A stretch of 49,126 bases of DNA from an uncultured Lachnospiraceae bacterium. GTDB taxonomy: Bacteria > Bacillota > Clostridia > Lachnospirales > Lachnospiraceae. The translations under genes and the position numbers were made by a program. The notes below the pieces were generated by a model, which worked only from the letters and a program-made list of their open reading frames with translations, was not told the origin of the DNA and searched no databases. This document shows, in pieces, positions 7,848 to 16,690 of the stretch. Each line of letters starts with the position of its first letter. Position 1 is the first letter of the stretch. Where the stretch lies: the NCBI GenBank assembly GCA_947382415.1, contig CANCYO010000017.1, positions 1 through 49,126 on the forward strand, in the 5' to 3' direction.

Positions 7848-9449
7848 ATGTGTGAGCAGATAAAGAAGGAACTGCAGGAAGGCAGCACGGTTTTGGGTAT
7901 CGAATTCGGTTCTACGAGGATCAAGGCCGTGCTCATCGGGTCAGGCCATGAGCCCGTCGCCATGGGTGCCCATGAGTGGGAGAACCGGCTGGAAAATAAT
8001 ATCTGGACCTACAGTCTGGAGGATATCTGGACGGGACTGCAGGATTGTTATAAAAATCTGGCGGAGGACGTGAAGGCCAGATACGATCTGCCCCTGACCA
8101 GAATCGGGGCCATGGGGTTTTCCGGCATGATGCACGGGTACATGGCCTTTGACGCAGACGGAAAGCTTCTGGTTCCCTTCCGCACCTGGCGCAACACCAT
8201 GACGGAGGAAGCGTGCAGGAAGCTTACGCCGCTCTTTCATTTTAACATTCCCCAGAGATGGAGCATCGCCCATCTCTATCAGGCCATGTTAAATCATGAG
8301 GAGCATGTGAAGGATATTGCCTTCCTGACCACGCTGGCCGGATATATTCACTGGAAGCTGTCAGGGGAGAAGGTGCTGGGAGTGGGAGAGGCCTCCGGTA
8401 TGTTTCCCATAGATTCCGGGACCGGCAGTTATGATGTTGAAATGATGAAAAAATTTGACGGATTGATCGCACAGGAAAAGCTGCCTTGGACCTTGGAGAC
8501 GATTATGCCCCGGGTGCTCTCCGCCGGAGAACAGGGAGGTGTGCTGAGCGAGGAGGGCGCAAAATTGCTGGATCCCACGGAGACTCTACAGCCCGGCGTT
8601 CCCATGTGCCCTCCCGAGGGAGACGCGGGCACGGGAATGACGGCCACCAATGCGGTGCGTGTGCGCACGGGCAATGTATCTGCGGGTACTTCTATCTTTT
8701 CCATGGTGGTGTTGGAGAAAGCGCTTTCCAATGTCCATGAGGAGATCGACATGGTGACCACGCCCGACGGTATGCCGGTGGCCATGGTACACTGTAACAA
8801 CTGCACCTCCGATCTGAACGCATGGGTAAATCTGTTCGGAGAGTTTGCCGGGACCTTCGGCATGAAGATAGACAAAAACGATCTCTATGGGAAGCTTTAC
8901 CGCAAAGCGCTGGAAGCGGATGCAGACTGCGGAGGTCTGCTGTCCTACAATTTCTTCTCCGGTGAGCCGGTGGTGGGGCTGAACGAGGGAAGACCGCTGT
9001 TTGTGCGTATGCCGGACGCTTCTTTTACCCTGGCTAATTTCATGAGGACGCATCTGTGCAGCGCCCTGGCCTCTCTGAAGGTGGGCAATGATATTCTGCT
9101 GAAAGAAGAGCATGTGAAAGTAGACGCTCTCATGGGACATGGCGGACTGTTCAAGACTCCTGTAGTGGGACAGAGGATCCTGGCTGCAGCTTTGAATGCG
9201 CCGGTGACAGTGATGGATACCGCCAGCGAGGGCGGGCCCTGGGGCATGGCGGTTCTGGCTGCCTATATGCGCGAGCGCGAAGCCGGCGAGAGTCTGGCGG
9301 ATTATCTGGATCACAACATATTTGCAGGACAGACGGGAAGCACGGTGGATCCCGAGACGGAGGACGTGGAGGGTTTCGAGCGGTTCATCGCCGCGTACAA
9401 GACCGCGCTGCCTGTCCAGAAGGCGGCGGTCGATTCCATGCGGATGTAA
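7848..9449 (+). CDS. FGGY-family sugar kinase, probable L-ribulokinase
   Basis: A 533-residue FGGY carbohydrate kinase. The N-terminal phosphate-binding motif VLGIEFGSTRIKAVLIG (about 15-31) is followed by FSGMMHGYMAFD, FRTWRNTMTEEA and a C-terminal ATPase half with VSAGTSIFSMV, GHGGLFKTPVVGQRILAAAL and TASEGGPWGMA. It starts at ATG 7848 after GGGGGAGAAGG. Sitting between araA and araD it should phosphorylate L-ribulose to L-ribulose-5-phosphate. It does not look like classical AraB (no recognisable AraB N-terminal signature) and is closer in feel to the xylulokinase-like kinases that replace araB in many Clostridia. Substrate is inferred from position. Confidence 0.85.
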   Translation: MCEQIKKELQEGSTVLGIEFGSTRIKAVLIGSGHEPVAMGAHEWENRLENNIWTYSLEDIWTGLQDCYKNLAEDVKARYDLPLTRIGAMGFSGMMHGYMAFDADGKLLVPFRTWRNTMTEEACRKLTPLFHFNIPQRWSIAHLYQAMLNHEEHVKDIAFLTTLAGYIHWKLSGEKVLGVGEASGMFPIDSGTGSYDVEMMKKFDGLIAQEKLPWTLETIMPRVLSAGEQGGVLSEEGAKLLDPTETLQPGVPMCPPEGDAGTGMTATNAVRVRTGNVSAGTSIFSMVVLEKALSNVHEEIDMVTTPDGMPVAMVHCNNCTSDLNAWVNLFGEFAGTFGMKIDKNDLYGKLYRKALEADADCGGLLSYNFFSGEPVVGLNEGRPLFVRMPDASFTLANFMRTHLCSALASLKVGNDILLKEEHVKVDALMGHGGLFKTPVVGQRILAAALNAPVTVMDTASEGGPWGMAVLAAYMREREAGESLADYLDHNIFAGQTGSTVDPETEDVEGFERFIAAYKTALPVQKAAVDSMRM

Positions 9450-9462
9450 GCGGAAAAAGTCA

Positions 9463-9516
9463 GCATAAGCAGAAATGAGAGAAGCATAAGCGGATGCATA
9501 AGTGGAGATGCATAAG
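9463..9516. repeat. GCATAAG short repeats between kinase and araD genes
   Basis: GCATAAG occurs four times in 54 bp (9463, 9484, 9496 and 9510), the last three followed by C/TGGA. The segment is A/G-rich and non-coding, and ends just before the araD RBS. No terminator is visible. Confidence 0.6.
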
Positions 9517-9542
9517 TGGAATAGAAAGGAGGCATGTTTGCG

Positions 9543-10253
9543 ATGCTGGAAGAATTAAAACAAATTGTATATGAGGCCAATATGGATCTGCCCCGCTATG
9601 GTCTGGTGACCTTTACCTGGGGAAACGTCAGCGCGATAGACAGAGAGACCGGTCTTTTTGTCATCAAGCCCAGCGGCGTGGAATATGACAAACTGAGGCC
9701 CGAGGATATGGTGGTGCTGGATCTGGAGGGCAATCAGGTGGAGGGAAATTACAGACCTTCCTCGGATACTGCCACCCATCTGGAGCTGTATAAAGCCTTT
9801 CCCGAGATCGGAGGCGTGGTACATACCCATTCCTCCTATGCGACTTCCTGGGCCCAGGCCGGGCGGGATATTCCCTGCTATGGCACCACTCATGCGGATT
9901 ATATTTACGGTCCGGTGCCCTGCCTGCGCTGTCTGACGGCGGAGGAGATCGCGGACGCCTATGAGGAAAACACGGGACATCTGATCGTCAACGAGTTCAG
10001 GCGTATGAACAGGGATCCCCTGGCGGTGCCGGCGGTCCTGTGTCAGTGTCACGGCCCTTTTGCCTGGGGCAAGAACGCCAAAGAGGCTGTGCATAATGCG
10101 GTGGTGCTGGAGGAGGTGGCCAAGATGGCCTATCGTGCGGAGCTCATCAATCCGCAGATCGCTCCTGCCCCTCAGGAGCTTCAGGATAAGCATTATAACC
10201 GCAAACACGGTAAGAACGCCTATTACGGACAGAACGCTTCCTCAAATAGTTGA
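9543..10253 (+). CDS. araD: L-ribulose-5-phosphate 4-epimerase
   Basis: A class II aldolase-family zinc epimerase converting L-ribulose-5-phosphate to D-xylulose-5-phosphate. ATG 9543 gives 236 residues; AAAGGAGG at 9525-9532 is 10 nt upstream, whereas the in-frame ATG at 9534 is only 1 nt from the RBS. Motifs are LVTFTWGNVSAID, FVIKPSGVEYDKL, SDTATHLELYKAFPEIGGVVHTHSSYATSWAQ (with the HTH zinc histidines) and the third zinc histidine in CQCHGPFAWG. It completes the AraA-kinase-AraD route. Confidence 0.95.
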   Translation: MLEELKQIVYEANMDLPRYGLVTFTWGNVSAIDRETGLFVIKPSGVEYDKLRPEDMVVLDLEGNQVEGNYRPSSDTATHLELYKAFPEIGGVVHTHSSYATSWAQAGRDIPCYGTTHADYIYGPVPCLRCLTAEEIADAYEENTGHLIVNEFRRMNRDPLAVPAVLCQCHGPFAWGKNAKEAVHNAVVLEEVAKMAYRAELINPQIAPAPQELQDKHYNRKHGKNAYYGQNASSNS

Positions 10254-10288
10254 AAGTGGCTTAAAATGGCTGAAACCAAAATTGCAAA

Positions 10289-10355
10289 TGGACGAACAGG
10301 CCAACTCATGGTATGATATTACTGAATGTTTGGATAGAGACTGCCGCAGCGGCAG
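10289..10355 (+). promoter_or_regulatory. Candidate internal promoter and hairpin before transketolase genes
   Basis: TATGAT (10312-10317) lies 17 bp after TGGACG (10289-10294), a weak but plausible promoter in the 125-bp araD-transketolase gap. It is followed by CTGCCGCAGCGGCAG (10341-10355), a perfect short hairpin without a T-run. It may allow transketolase expression independent of arabinose. Confidence 0.4.
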
Positions 10356-10378
10356 ACTGCTCGGAAACGGAGGATCAC

Positions 10379-11221
10379 ATGACGAATTTGGAATTAAAAA
10401 AACACGCCAATGACGTCCGCAAGGGTATCATTGCGGGGGTACACAGCGCAAAGGCGGGGCATCCCGGCGGTTCCCTCTCGGCGGCGGACGTATTTACCTT
10501 TTTATATTTTGAGGAGATGAATATTGACCCCAAGGATCCGCAGAAAGAAGACAGAGACCGTTTTGTGCTGTCCAAGGGACATACGGCTCCCGGCCTGTAT
10601 GCCACACTGGCAAACAGAGGCTTTTTCCCGGTGGAGGATCTGGTGACTCTGCGGAAGCTGGGCTCTTATCTCCAGGGACATCCCAATATGCATATTCCGG
10701 GCGTGGATATGGCCTCCGGTTCTCTGGGGCAGGGGATATCCGCAGCGGCGGGCATGGCTCTGGGCGCAAAGCTGCAGAATAAGGATTATCGGGTTTATAC
10801 CGTGCTGGGCGACGGAGAGATCGAGGAAGGTCAGGTGTGGGAGGCCGCCATGTTCGCGGGCTTCCGCAAGCTGGATAATCTCTGCGTGATTGTGGACAAC
10901 AACAATCTCCAGATAGACGGCCCCATTGATCAAGTGTGCTCCCCCTATCCCATCGACAGGAAATTTGAGGCGTTTAACTTCCATGTGATCAATGTGGAGG
11001 CTCATGACTTTGACGCTCTGCGGGCCGCTTTCAGGGAGGCCAGAGAGACTAAGGGAATGCCCACCTGTATCGTGCTGCACAGCTTAAAGGGCAAGGGTGT
11101 CTCCTTTATGGAAAACAGTATCGACTGGCATGGCAAAGCTCCCAATGACGAGGAGTTCGCCGTGGCGATGGCTGACCTGGACAAAATCGAGCAGGAGCTG
11201 GCAAAGGAGGTTGAAGCGTAA
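10379..11221 (+). CDS. Transketolase, N-terminal subunit
   Basis: 280 residues forming the thiamine-diphosphate-binding half of a split transketolase. Start is ATG 10379, with GGAGGA 4 nt upstream. Motifs are AGHPGGSLSAADV, DRFVLSKGHTAPGLYATLA, GSLGQGISAAAGMALGAK and the TPP/Mg signature GDGEIEEGQVWEAAMFAG...IVDNNNLQ. Its TAA overlaps the ATG of the C-terminal subunit by one base (TAATG), so the two are translationally coupled. Transketolase links xylulose-5-phosphate, the product of the Ara pathway, to glyceraldehyde-3-phosphate and sedoheptulose-7-phosphate. Split subunits are usual in Firmicutes and archaea. Confidence 0.95.
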   Translation: MTNLELKKHANDVRKGIIAGVHSAKAGHPGGSLSAADVFTFLYFEEMNIDPKDPQKEDRDRFVLSKGHTAPGLYATLANRGFFPVEDLVTLRKLGSYLQGHPNMHIPGVDMASGSLGQGISAAAGMALGAKLQNKDYRVYTVLGDGEIEEGQVWEAAMFAGFRKLDNLCVIVDNNNLQIDGPIDQVCSPYPIDRKFEAFNFHVINVEAHDFDALRAAFREARETKGMPTCIVLHSLKGKGVSFMENSIDWHGKAPNDEEFAVAMADLDKIEQELAKEVEA

Positions 11222-12165
11222 TGGCAGATAATACGATCAAGAAGATAGCAACCAGAGAAAGTTACGGTAATGCGCTGAAGGAGCTGGCGGAGGAGTTTCC
11301 TCAACTGGTGGTGCTGGACGCGGATCTGGCTGCGGCCACCAAGACCAGTATTTTCCGCAAGGCATATCCCGACAGACATATTGACTGCGGTATTGCAGAA
11401 GCAAATATGATGGGCGTTGCGGCGGGGCTCTCCCTGACGGGTCTGATCCCGTTTGTGAGTTCCTTTGCCATGTTTGCTGCGGGCCGAGCCTTTGAGCAGG
11501 TGCGCAACTCCATCGGATATCCGCATCTGAATGTTAAGATAGGCGCTACTCACGCGGGAATTACCGTGGGTGAAGACGGCGCAAGCCATCAGTGTAACGA
11601 GGATATCGCGCTCATGCGCACCATTCCCGGCATGGTGGTCATGTGTCCCTCCGACGATGTGGAGGCCAAAGCGGCAGTGCGCGCGGCTCTGGAGTATGAG
11701 GGTCCTGTGTATATCCGATTCGGGCGTGCGGCAGTTCCTGTGATCAATGACAGACCCGATTATCAGTTTGAGATCGGCAAGGGTACGGTGGTGCGTGAGG
11801 GCAGCGATCTGACCATAGTGGCTACCGGTATCTGTGTGGATTCGGCTCTGGGCGCGGCAGAGCTTCTGGCGGCTGAGGGAGTCAGCGCGGAAGTGGTCAA
11901 TATCTGCACCATCAAGCCGCTGGATGAGGACATCATTGTGAAGAGCGCCCAAAAGACCGGACGTGTCGTCACCGTGGAGGAGCATTCCGTTATCGGGGGC
12001 CTGGGCAGCGCCGTGTGCGACTGTCTGTGCGCAAAGCATCCGGTTCCCGTGAAAAAGCTCGGTATGCAGGATGTGTTCGGAGAGTCAGGCTCCGCGGCAG
12101 CTCTTGTGAAAAAGTACGGTCTGGACGCGGAGGGTGTGTATCGTTCCGTAAAAGAATTTTTATAA
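11221..12165 (+). CDS. Transketolase, C-terminal subunit
   Basis: 314 residues containing the pyrimidine-binding domain (TRESYGNALKELAEEFPQLVVLDADL), the catalytic glutamate in CGIAEANMMGVAAGLSLTG, FAMFAAGRAFEQVRNSI, and the C-terminal domain (IVATGICVDSALGAAELLA, VVTVEEHSVIGGLGSAV). It overlaps the N-terminal subunit by one base and must pair with it for activity. A strong terminator-like hairpin follows at 12199-12247, ending this transcriptional block. Confidence 0.95.
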   Translation: MADNTIKKIATRESYGNALKELAEEFPQLVVLDADLAAATKTSIFRKAYPDRHIDCGIAEANMMGVAAGLSLTGLIPFVSSFAMFAAGRAFEQVRNSIGYPHLNVKIGATHAGITVGEDGASHQCNEDIALMRTIPGMVVMCPSDDVEAKAAVRAALEYEGPVYIRFGRAAVPVINDRPDYQFEIGKGTVVREGSDLTIVATGICVDSALGAAELLAAEGVSAEVVNICTIKPLDEDIIVKSAQKTGRVVTVEEHSVIGGLGSAVCDCLCAKHPVPVKKLGMQDVFGESGSAAALVKKYGLDAEGVYRSVKEFL

Positions 12166-12198
12166 TACATTGTGAAACGGTGTGAAAACCGGGCGATG

Positions 12199-12247
12199 AA
12201 GAGGGTGTCCCAAAGGCCGGAAAAGGCCGGAGGGAGAGCCCTCTTTT
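12199..12247 (+). terminator. Rho-independent terminator after transketolase genes
   Basis: AAGAGGG (12199-12205) pairs with CCCTCTT (12239-12245). There is a CCC/GGG continuation and an inner GGCC/GGCC stem, and four T follow. It separates the metabolic genes from the two-component system. Confidence 0.75.
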
Positions 12248-12289
12248 GGCAATCGTAAAAAGAGGCGCACAGAGGCGGGGGATTGGGCT

Positions 12290-13912
12290 ATGCTTAAGGT
12301 ATTTCTGGTGGAAGACGAGTTTGTGGTGCGGGAGGGGATCAAAAATAATATTGACTGGCAGTCTCACGGTTATGATTTCTGCGGGGAGGCCGGGGACGGT
12401 GAGCTGGCGTTTCCCTTGATACAGAAGCTCAAGCCGGATATTGTGATCACGGATATCCGGATGCCGTTTATGGACGGACTGGTCTTGAGCCGTCTGATTA
12501 AGAAGGAAATGCCCTGGATCGAGATTATTATACTGACGGGATATGAAGAGTTTGAGTATGCCAAGGAGGGAATCAAGCTGGGCATCGCCCGCTATCTCAC
12601 CAAGCCCATCAGCGGTGACGAACTGCTGAAAGAGGTGGACTCTCTGGCCGCGGGGATCGAGGAAAAGCGCAAGGAGCGTGAGATCAGGGAAAAGTATATG
12701 AAAGAGATGGCCGAGAATTTCCTTCAGGAGAGGAAGGATTTGTTTCAATATCTGGTCACCGGATCAAAATCCGCCGCGGAACTGCTTGAGCTTGCGGACA
12801 GGCTGCAGATCGATCTGTCCGCGCTGTGGTATAATATCGTTCTGCTTCAGATCCGGTCCATGCAGCATGCGCAGGATGAGTATTCCAACAGTCTCATTGA
12901 GATTGAACAGAAGCTGAGCCGTCTGGGCGAGAGGATGGGGCTTTTGATATTCGAGAGGAATCTGGAGGGAAAGGCGCTTATATTCCGGGGAGATTCCCGG
13001 GAGGAGATTGAACAGAGGCAGCAGGAGTATCTGGACAGCCTGAAGGAGATACTGGCAGGTTATGAGAATATACGCTATTTTTGCGGAATCGGAGTGCCGG
13101 TGAATCGTCTGCGTGAGCTGCCGGATTCCTTCGAGACGGCAAGCCATGCCTTTGCACATCGCTATCTGATGAAGGATAGCTGTATTTTGGACAGCAGAGA
13201 CACCGGGCGGGGAGCGTGGCCTGCGGGAGAGGATTTTGACCTGAGTAATGTGAATCCCAAACAGATTGACAGGGGAAAGATCCGGGATTTCCTGAAATTG
13301 GGAGACCGGGAGGAGACCATCTATTTTATGGAGGAATTCTGTAACGATCTGGGAGGAGATGTCATGCGCTCCAATATGTTCCGACAGTACATAACCATGG
13401 ATATCTATTTTTGTGTGGCGGATTTTCTGGAAGATATGCAGATTCCCAGAGACGAGGTGGAACCCTTTGACATGACCTCCGGCGTATGGCAGAGTGTGGA
13501 GAGTACCATGCAGTATCTTGTGGCGCTGATCAACCGTGCCCTGGAGCTGCGGGAAAACAAAGCCAGCAACCGGTACGGAGATATTGTGGATGAAGTCCTG
13601 CGCTATATCGGCGAGAACTATGCGGATGAGGAATTGTCACTGAACCTTCTGGCCTCCCATGTGAATTTTTCGCCAAATCATCTGAGCATGATCTTTGCGC
13701 AGCAGACGGGGCGCACGTTTATCAAGTATCTGACAGAGTACAGGATGAATAAAGCCAAGGAGCTTCTCCGCTGTACGGGCAAGAGGAGCAGCGAGATCAG
13801 CGCACAGGTGGGATATAAGGATTCGCATTATTTTTCCTATGTGTTCAAGAAGACTCAGGGTATGACTCCCACACAGTATCGCGGAGCCAAGAATCAGGAC
13901 GGAGAAGATTAA
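12290..13912 (+). CDS. YesN-type response regulator (REC + AraC HTH)
   Basis: 540 residues. The REC domain occupies about 3-120, with the acidic pocket EDE at 8-10, phospho-acceptor D55 in VITDIRMP and K105 in RYLTKPIS. A long variable linker follows, then an AraC-type double HTH at the C-terminus (DEELSLNLLASHVNFSPNHLS and SSEISAQVGYKDSHYFSYVF). This is the YesN architecture, which controls carbohydrate uptake operons in Firmicutes. The stop is directly followed by the ATG of the histidine kinase gene (0-nt gap). It probably activates the transporter genes that start 120 bp after the kinase gene. Confidence 0.93.
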   Translation: MLKVFLVEDEFVVREGIKNNIDWQSHGYDFCGEAGDGELAFPLIQKLKPDIVITDIRMPFMDGLVLSRLIKKEMPWIEIIILTGYEEFEYAKEGIKLGIARYLTKPISGDELLKEVDSLAAGIEEKRKEREIREKYMKEMAENFLQERKDLFQYLVTGSKSAAELLELADRLQIDLSALWYNIVLLQIRSMQHAQDEYSNSLIEIEQKLSRLGERMGLLIFERNLEGKALIFRGDSREEIEQRQQEYLDSLKEILAGYENIRYFCGIGVPVNRLRELPDSFETASHAFAHRYLMKDSCILDSRDTGRGAWPAGEDFDLSNVNPKQIDRGKIRDFLKLGDREETIYFMEEFCNDLGGDVMRSNMFRQYITMDIYFCVADFLEDMQIPRDEVEPFDMTSGVWQSVESTMQYLVALINRALELRENKASNRYGDIVDEVLRYIGENYADEELSLNLLASHVNFSPNHLSMIFAQQTGRTFIKYLTEYRMNKAKELLRCTGKRSSEISAQVGYKDSHYFSYVFKKTQGMTPTQYRGAKNQDGED

Positions 13913-15400
13913 ATGAGCAGACGGCTGACACAGTTTTATAACAGACAGACCTTTGCCGCAAAGATAAGATCCTCTTATCTGTTGCTGCTGGTGCCCATCA
14001 TTCTGTTTCCGCTGGTGTCTTTTTATAATCTGTGGATCGTAAACCGCAATTACAAGGACATGATCAATTCCACCGCCGAAGCCAGCGAATTCAGTCTTGA
14101 TTTTAAGAAGGATTTTGATTACGAGACTTATCTTCTCATCGTAGGCAACAAGTCCCTTGAAGAATCCAGACTGGACGCTATGCTGGAGGAGGCTGAACGT
14201 ATTGTGAAAGGTCTGGAACAGATCACGGATAACCGGGAAAACAGGGAGCGTCTGGACAGCGTTAAGAAATATGTGAAGAACCTGAAGATTTATACGGGCC
14301 GTATCTATGAGAATCTGGCGGAGGGCAGTAAATACGAAGAAAACATGGAGATCTGGGAGAATGATATCCAGATTGTCACTTCCCTGCTGCGGGAGAGCTT
14401 TCTGCAGTATATTTACTATGAAGTCAAAGACCTGCAGGCGTTGCGGAGCGAGTATGAGAGTTTTTATGACAGTATGGTCAGATTTTTGGTCATCACTTTT
14501 TTCGGGATATTGCTGCTGATCATCTTTTTGTTCTACAGAGTTCCTCTGAGCATCACACAGCCTATCCGAAAGCTCAGTGAGGTCACCGGTCAGGTGGCCA
14601 AGGGAGATTTTACGGTCCGGTTTGATGTCAGGAGCAGTGCTGAGGTCAGCATGCTGAGCGATTCACTGAATCTCATGATCGACAAGATCAACGAACTGCT
14701 GGAGCAGGTTACCCGAGAGCAGACCAGACTGCGCAGGGCGGAATTTGAGCTTTTGCAGTCGCAGATCAATCCGCATTTTCTCTATAATACATTGGATGCC
14801 ATCGTGTGGCTGGCGGAGGCCGGGGAACAGAAAAAGGTGGTGAGCATGGTGGGCAGCCTTTCGGAATTTTTCCGGACTTCGCTGAATCAGGGCAAGGACA
14901 TTGTCTCCCTCCGGGAGGAGCTGCAGCATGTGAGAAGTTATCTGGAGATTCAGCAGGTGCGGTATCAGGATATTCTGCAGTATGAGATACATGTGCCGGA
15001 GGAACTTTATTGTTACAATATCCCGAAGATCACGATTCAGCCTCTGGTGGAAAACGCGTTGTACCACGGTATCAAGAACAAGCGGGGGCCCGGGCGCATC
15101 GTCATCAGCGGAGAACGGGAGCAGGATATGCTGGCGATATGGATTCGGGACAATGGAATCGGTATCAGGAGCGAACGTCTGCAGCAGATTCGGGAGGGTA
15201 TAGAGAACAAAGTGCCAAAGCAGAGCGATATCTATGGACTCTATAATGTTAATGAGAGGATCCGGCTCAATTTCGGCGTCAGATACGGTATTCGTATTGA
15301 AAGTGTCTATGGGGAGGGAACAGAGGTGAAAATCCTGCTTCCCGCAGGCGAGGACAATAGCGAAAAAATGGAAAATTTAACTGATTTCGTAGAAAAGTAA
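13913..15400 (+). CDS. YesM-type sensor histidine kinase
   Basis: 495 residues. There are two transmembrane helices (about 21-42 and 190-209) flanking an extracytoplasmic helical sensor region, then a HAMP domain (about 209-262), the His_kinase family block with H288 in QSQINPHFLYNTLDAI, and a C-terminal HATPase domain (QPLVENALYHGI, IRDNGIGI, GEGTEVKI). It is the cognate partner of the adjacent YesN-like regulator. The extracellular domain is small and does not look like a sugar-binding Cache/dCache domain; sensing may go through one of the two binding proteins encoded downstream. That is inference. Confidence 0.93.
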   Translation: MSRRLTQFYNRQTFAAKIRSSYLLLLVPIILFPLVSFYNLWIVNRNYKDMINSTAEASEFSLDFKKDFDYETYLLIVGNKSLEESRLDAMLEEAERIVKGLEQITDNRENRERLDSVKKYVKNLKIYTGRIYENLAEGSKYEENMEIWENDIQIVTSLLRESFLQYIYYEVKDLQALRSEYESFYDSMVRFLVITFFGILLLIIFLFYRVPLSITQPIRKLSEVTGQVAKGDFTVRFDVRSSAEVSMLSDSLNLMIDKINELLEQVTREQTRLRRAEFELLQSQINPHFLYNTLDAIVWLAEAGEQKKVVSMVGSLSEFFRTSLNQGKDIVSLREELQHVRSYLEIQQVRYQDILQYEIHVPEELYCYNIPKITIQPLVENALYHGIKNKRGPGRIVISGEREQDMLAIWIRDNGIGIRSERLQQIREGIENKVPKQSDIYGLYNVNERIRLNFGVRYGIRIESVYGEGTEVKILLPAGEDNSEKMENLTDFVEK

Positions 15401-15459
15401 ACATCCTCTAATTTTTGATAAAAAAACAAACCTTTATGTCGGTAATCTGAATGGATTTT

Positions 15460-15488
15460 TTGGAAAACCCAACGTAAAATAATATTAT
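15460..15488 (+). promoter_or_regulatory. Promoter of the sugar ABC transporter genes
   Basis: TTGGAA (15460-15465) and TATTAT (15483-15488) are 17 bp apart, in the 117-bp gap between the kinase gene and the first binding-protein gene. Confidence 0.5.
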
Positions 15489-15517
15489 CACAAGACCGAC
15501 AAGGGAGGTTGAAAAAC

Positions 15518-16552
15518 ATGAAAAAGAAACTTATGGCAGCCTTGATGGTTGCGACCATGGTAATGGGACTTACTGCCTGCGGCAATCAGCCCGCGGCAAA
15601 TACTCCGAGCACTACACCTGAGAATAAGCCCAGCACAGAGAACAGTGCCGGGGACAATCAGAACACTACGGACAAAATGATCAAGGTAGGCATCATCAAC
15701 AACAATCCCAACGAGTCCGGCTACCGCACGGCAAACGACAAGGATCTGAAAGCAATGTTTACCGAGGAGAACGGATATGAAGCGTCCTTCGCTTATGGCG
15801 AGAAGAACGAGGAGCAGGTAAGCGCAGCTCAGAAGATGATTCAGGATGGCGTTGACTATCTCCTGCTCTCCGCTGCAGATACCGCTGGCTGGGATTCCGT
15901 TCTGAAGGATGCACAGGATGCGGGTATCCGCGTGATCCTGTTTGACCGTACCATCAACGCGGATCCTTCTCTTTATGAGGCTTCCATCGTTTCCGATATG
16001 AACAAGGAAGGCGAGACCGCAGTGAACTGGCTGAAGAAACAGGGACTCAGCGAGTATAAGATTATCCACATTCAGGGTCAGATGGGTACCGCTGCACAGC
16101 AGGGACGTTCCGCTGCTCTGGACGCGGCTGTTAAGGATGAGGGATGGACGCTTGTGAATCAGCAGACCGCTAACTGGAATGCAGATCAGGCACAGCAGAT
16201 CGTGCAGTCCGTTATTGATGCAGGCGAGAAGTTTAACGTAATCTATGCAGAGAACGACGATATGGCAAGAGGCGCTGTGGCGGCTCTCGACAAGGCCGGT
16301 ATCTCTCACGGCGTAGGCAAAGACGTTATCATCATGGGCTTCGACTGCAATAAGTGGGCTCTTCAGGAACTGTTTGACAAGAACTGGAACTATGACGGAC
16401 AGTGCAATCCTTTCCAGTCTTCATACATCGATGACATCATTAAGACCATTGAGAGCGGCGGCACAATCTCCGAGAAGACCATCATTATGGAGGAGAAGGG
16501 TTTTGACGCTAACGAGATCACAAAGGACGATATAGAGAAATACGGTATCTAA
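15518..16552 (+). CDS. CUT2 sugar ABC transporter substrate-binding lipoprotein
   Basis: 344 residues from ATG 15518 (GGGAGG 9 nt upstream). The N-terminus is a lipoprotein signal with lipobox GLTAC, lipidated cysteine at residue 21, then a Ser/Thr/Asn/Pro-rich linker. The body is a periplasmic-binding-protein type 1 domain (KVGIINNNPNESGYRTAND, DYLLLSAADTAGWDSVLKDA, VILFDRTI, IHIQGQMGTAAQQGRSAALD, VIYAENDDMARGAVAAL). It resembles YtfQ-type galactofuranose/arabinofuranose binders. A hairpin (16572-16632) between this gene and the ATPase gene should give more binding protein than transporter. Confidence 0.92.
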   Translation: MKKKLMAALMVATMVMGLTACGNQPAANTPSTTPENKPSTENSAGDNQNTTDKMIKVGIINNNPNESGYRTANDKDLKAMFTEENGYEASFAYGEKNEEQVSAAQKMIQDGVDYLLLSAADTAGWDSVLKDAQDAGIRVILFDRTINADPSLYEASIVSDMNKEGETAVNWLKKQGLSEYKIIHIQGQMGTAAQQGRSAALDAAVKDEGWTLVNQQTANWNADQAQQIVQSVIDAGEKFNVIYAENDDMARGAVAALDKAGISHGVGKDVIIMGFDCNKWALQELFDKNWNYDGQCNPFQSSYIDDIIKTIESGGTISEKTIIMEEKGFDANEITKDDIEKYGI

Positions 16553-16571
16553 TAACATAAGTTCATAATAA

Positions 16572-16632
16572 TGCTAAAAAGCGTGGCGCGGCGTAGATGA
16601 AAATGGTACGCTTGTACCACGCTTTTTTAGCA
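16572..16632 (+). terminator. Attenuating hairpin between binding protein and ATPase genes
   Basis: TGCTAAAAAGCGTGG (16572-16586) pairs almost perfectly with CCACGCTTTTTTAGCA (16617-16632) around a 30-nt loop. The T-run lies inside the right arm. This is typical of a partial terminator or mRNA-stabilising element after a highly expressed binding-protein gene. Confidence 0.7.
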
Positions 16633-16690
16633 GACCTGTATCAAAACGTGGACGACTTTAGAAAATAATGAGTAAGAGGTGAGCACACGG

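Noticed and set aside
11002..12039. 345-codon minus-strand ORF
   Set aside because: It is antisense to the transketolase C-terminal gene and has the composition of a shadow frame.
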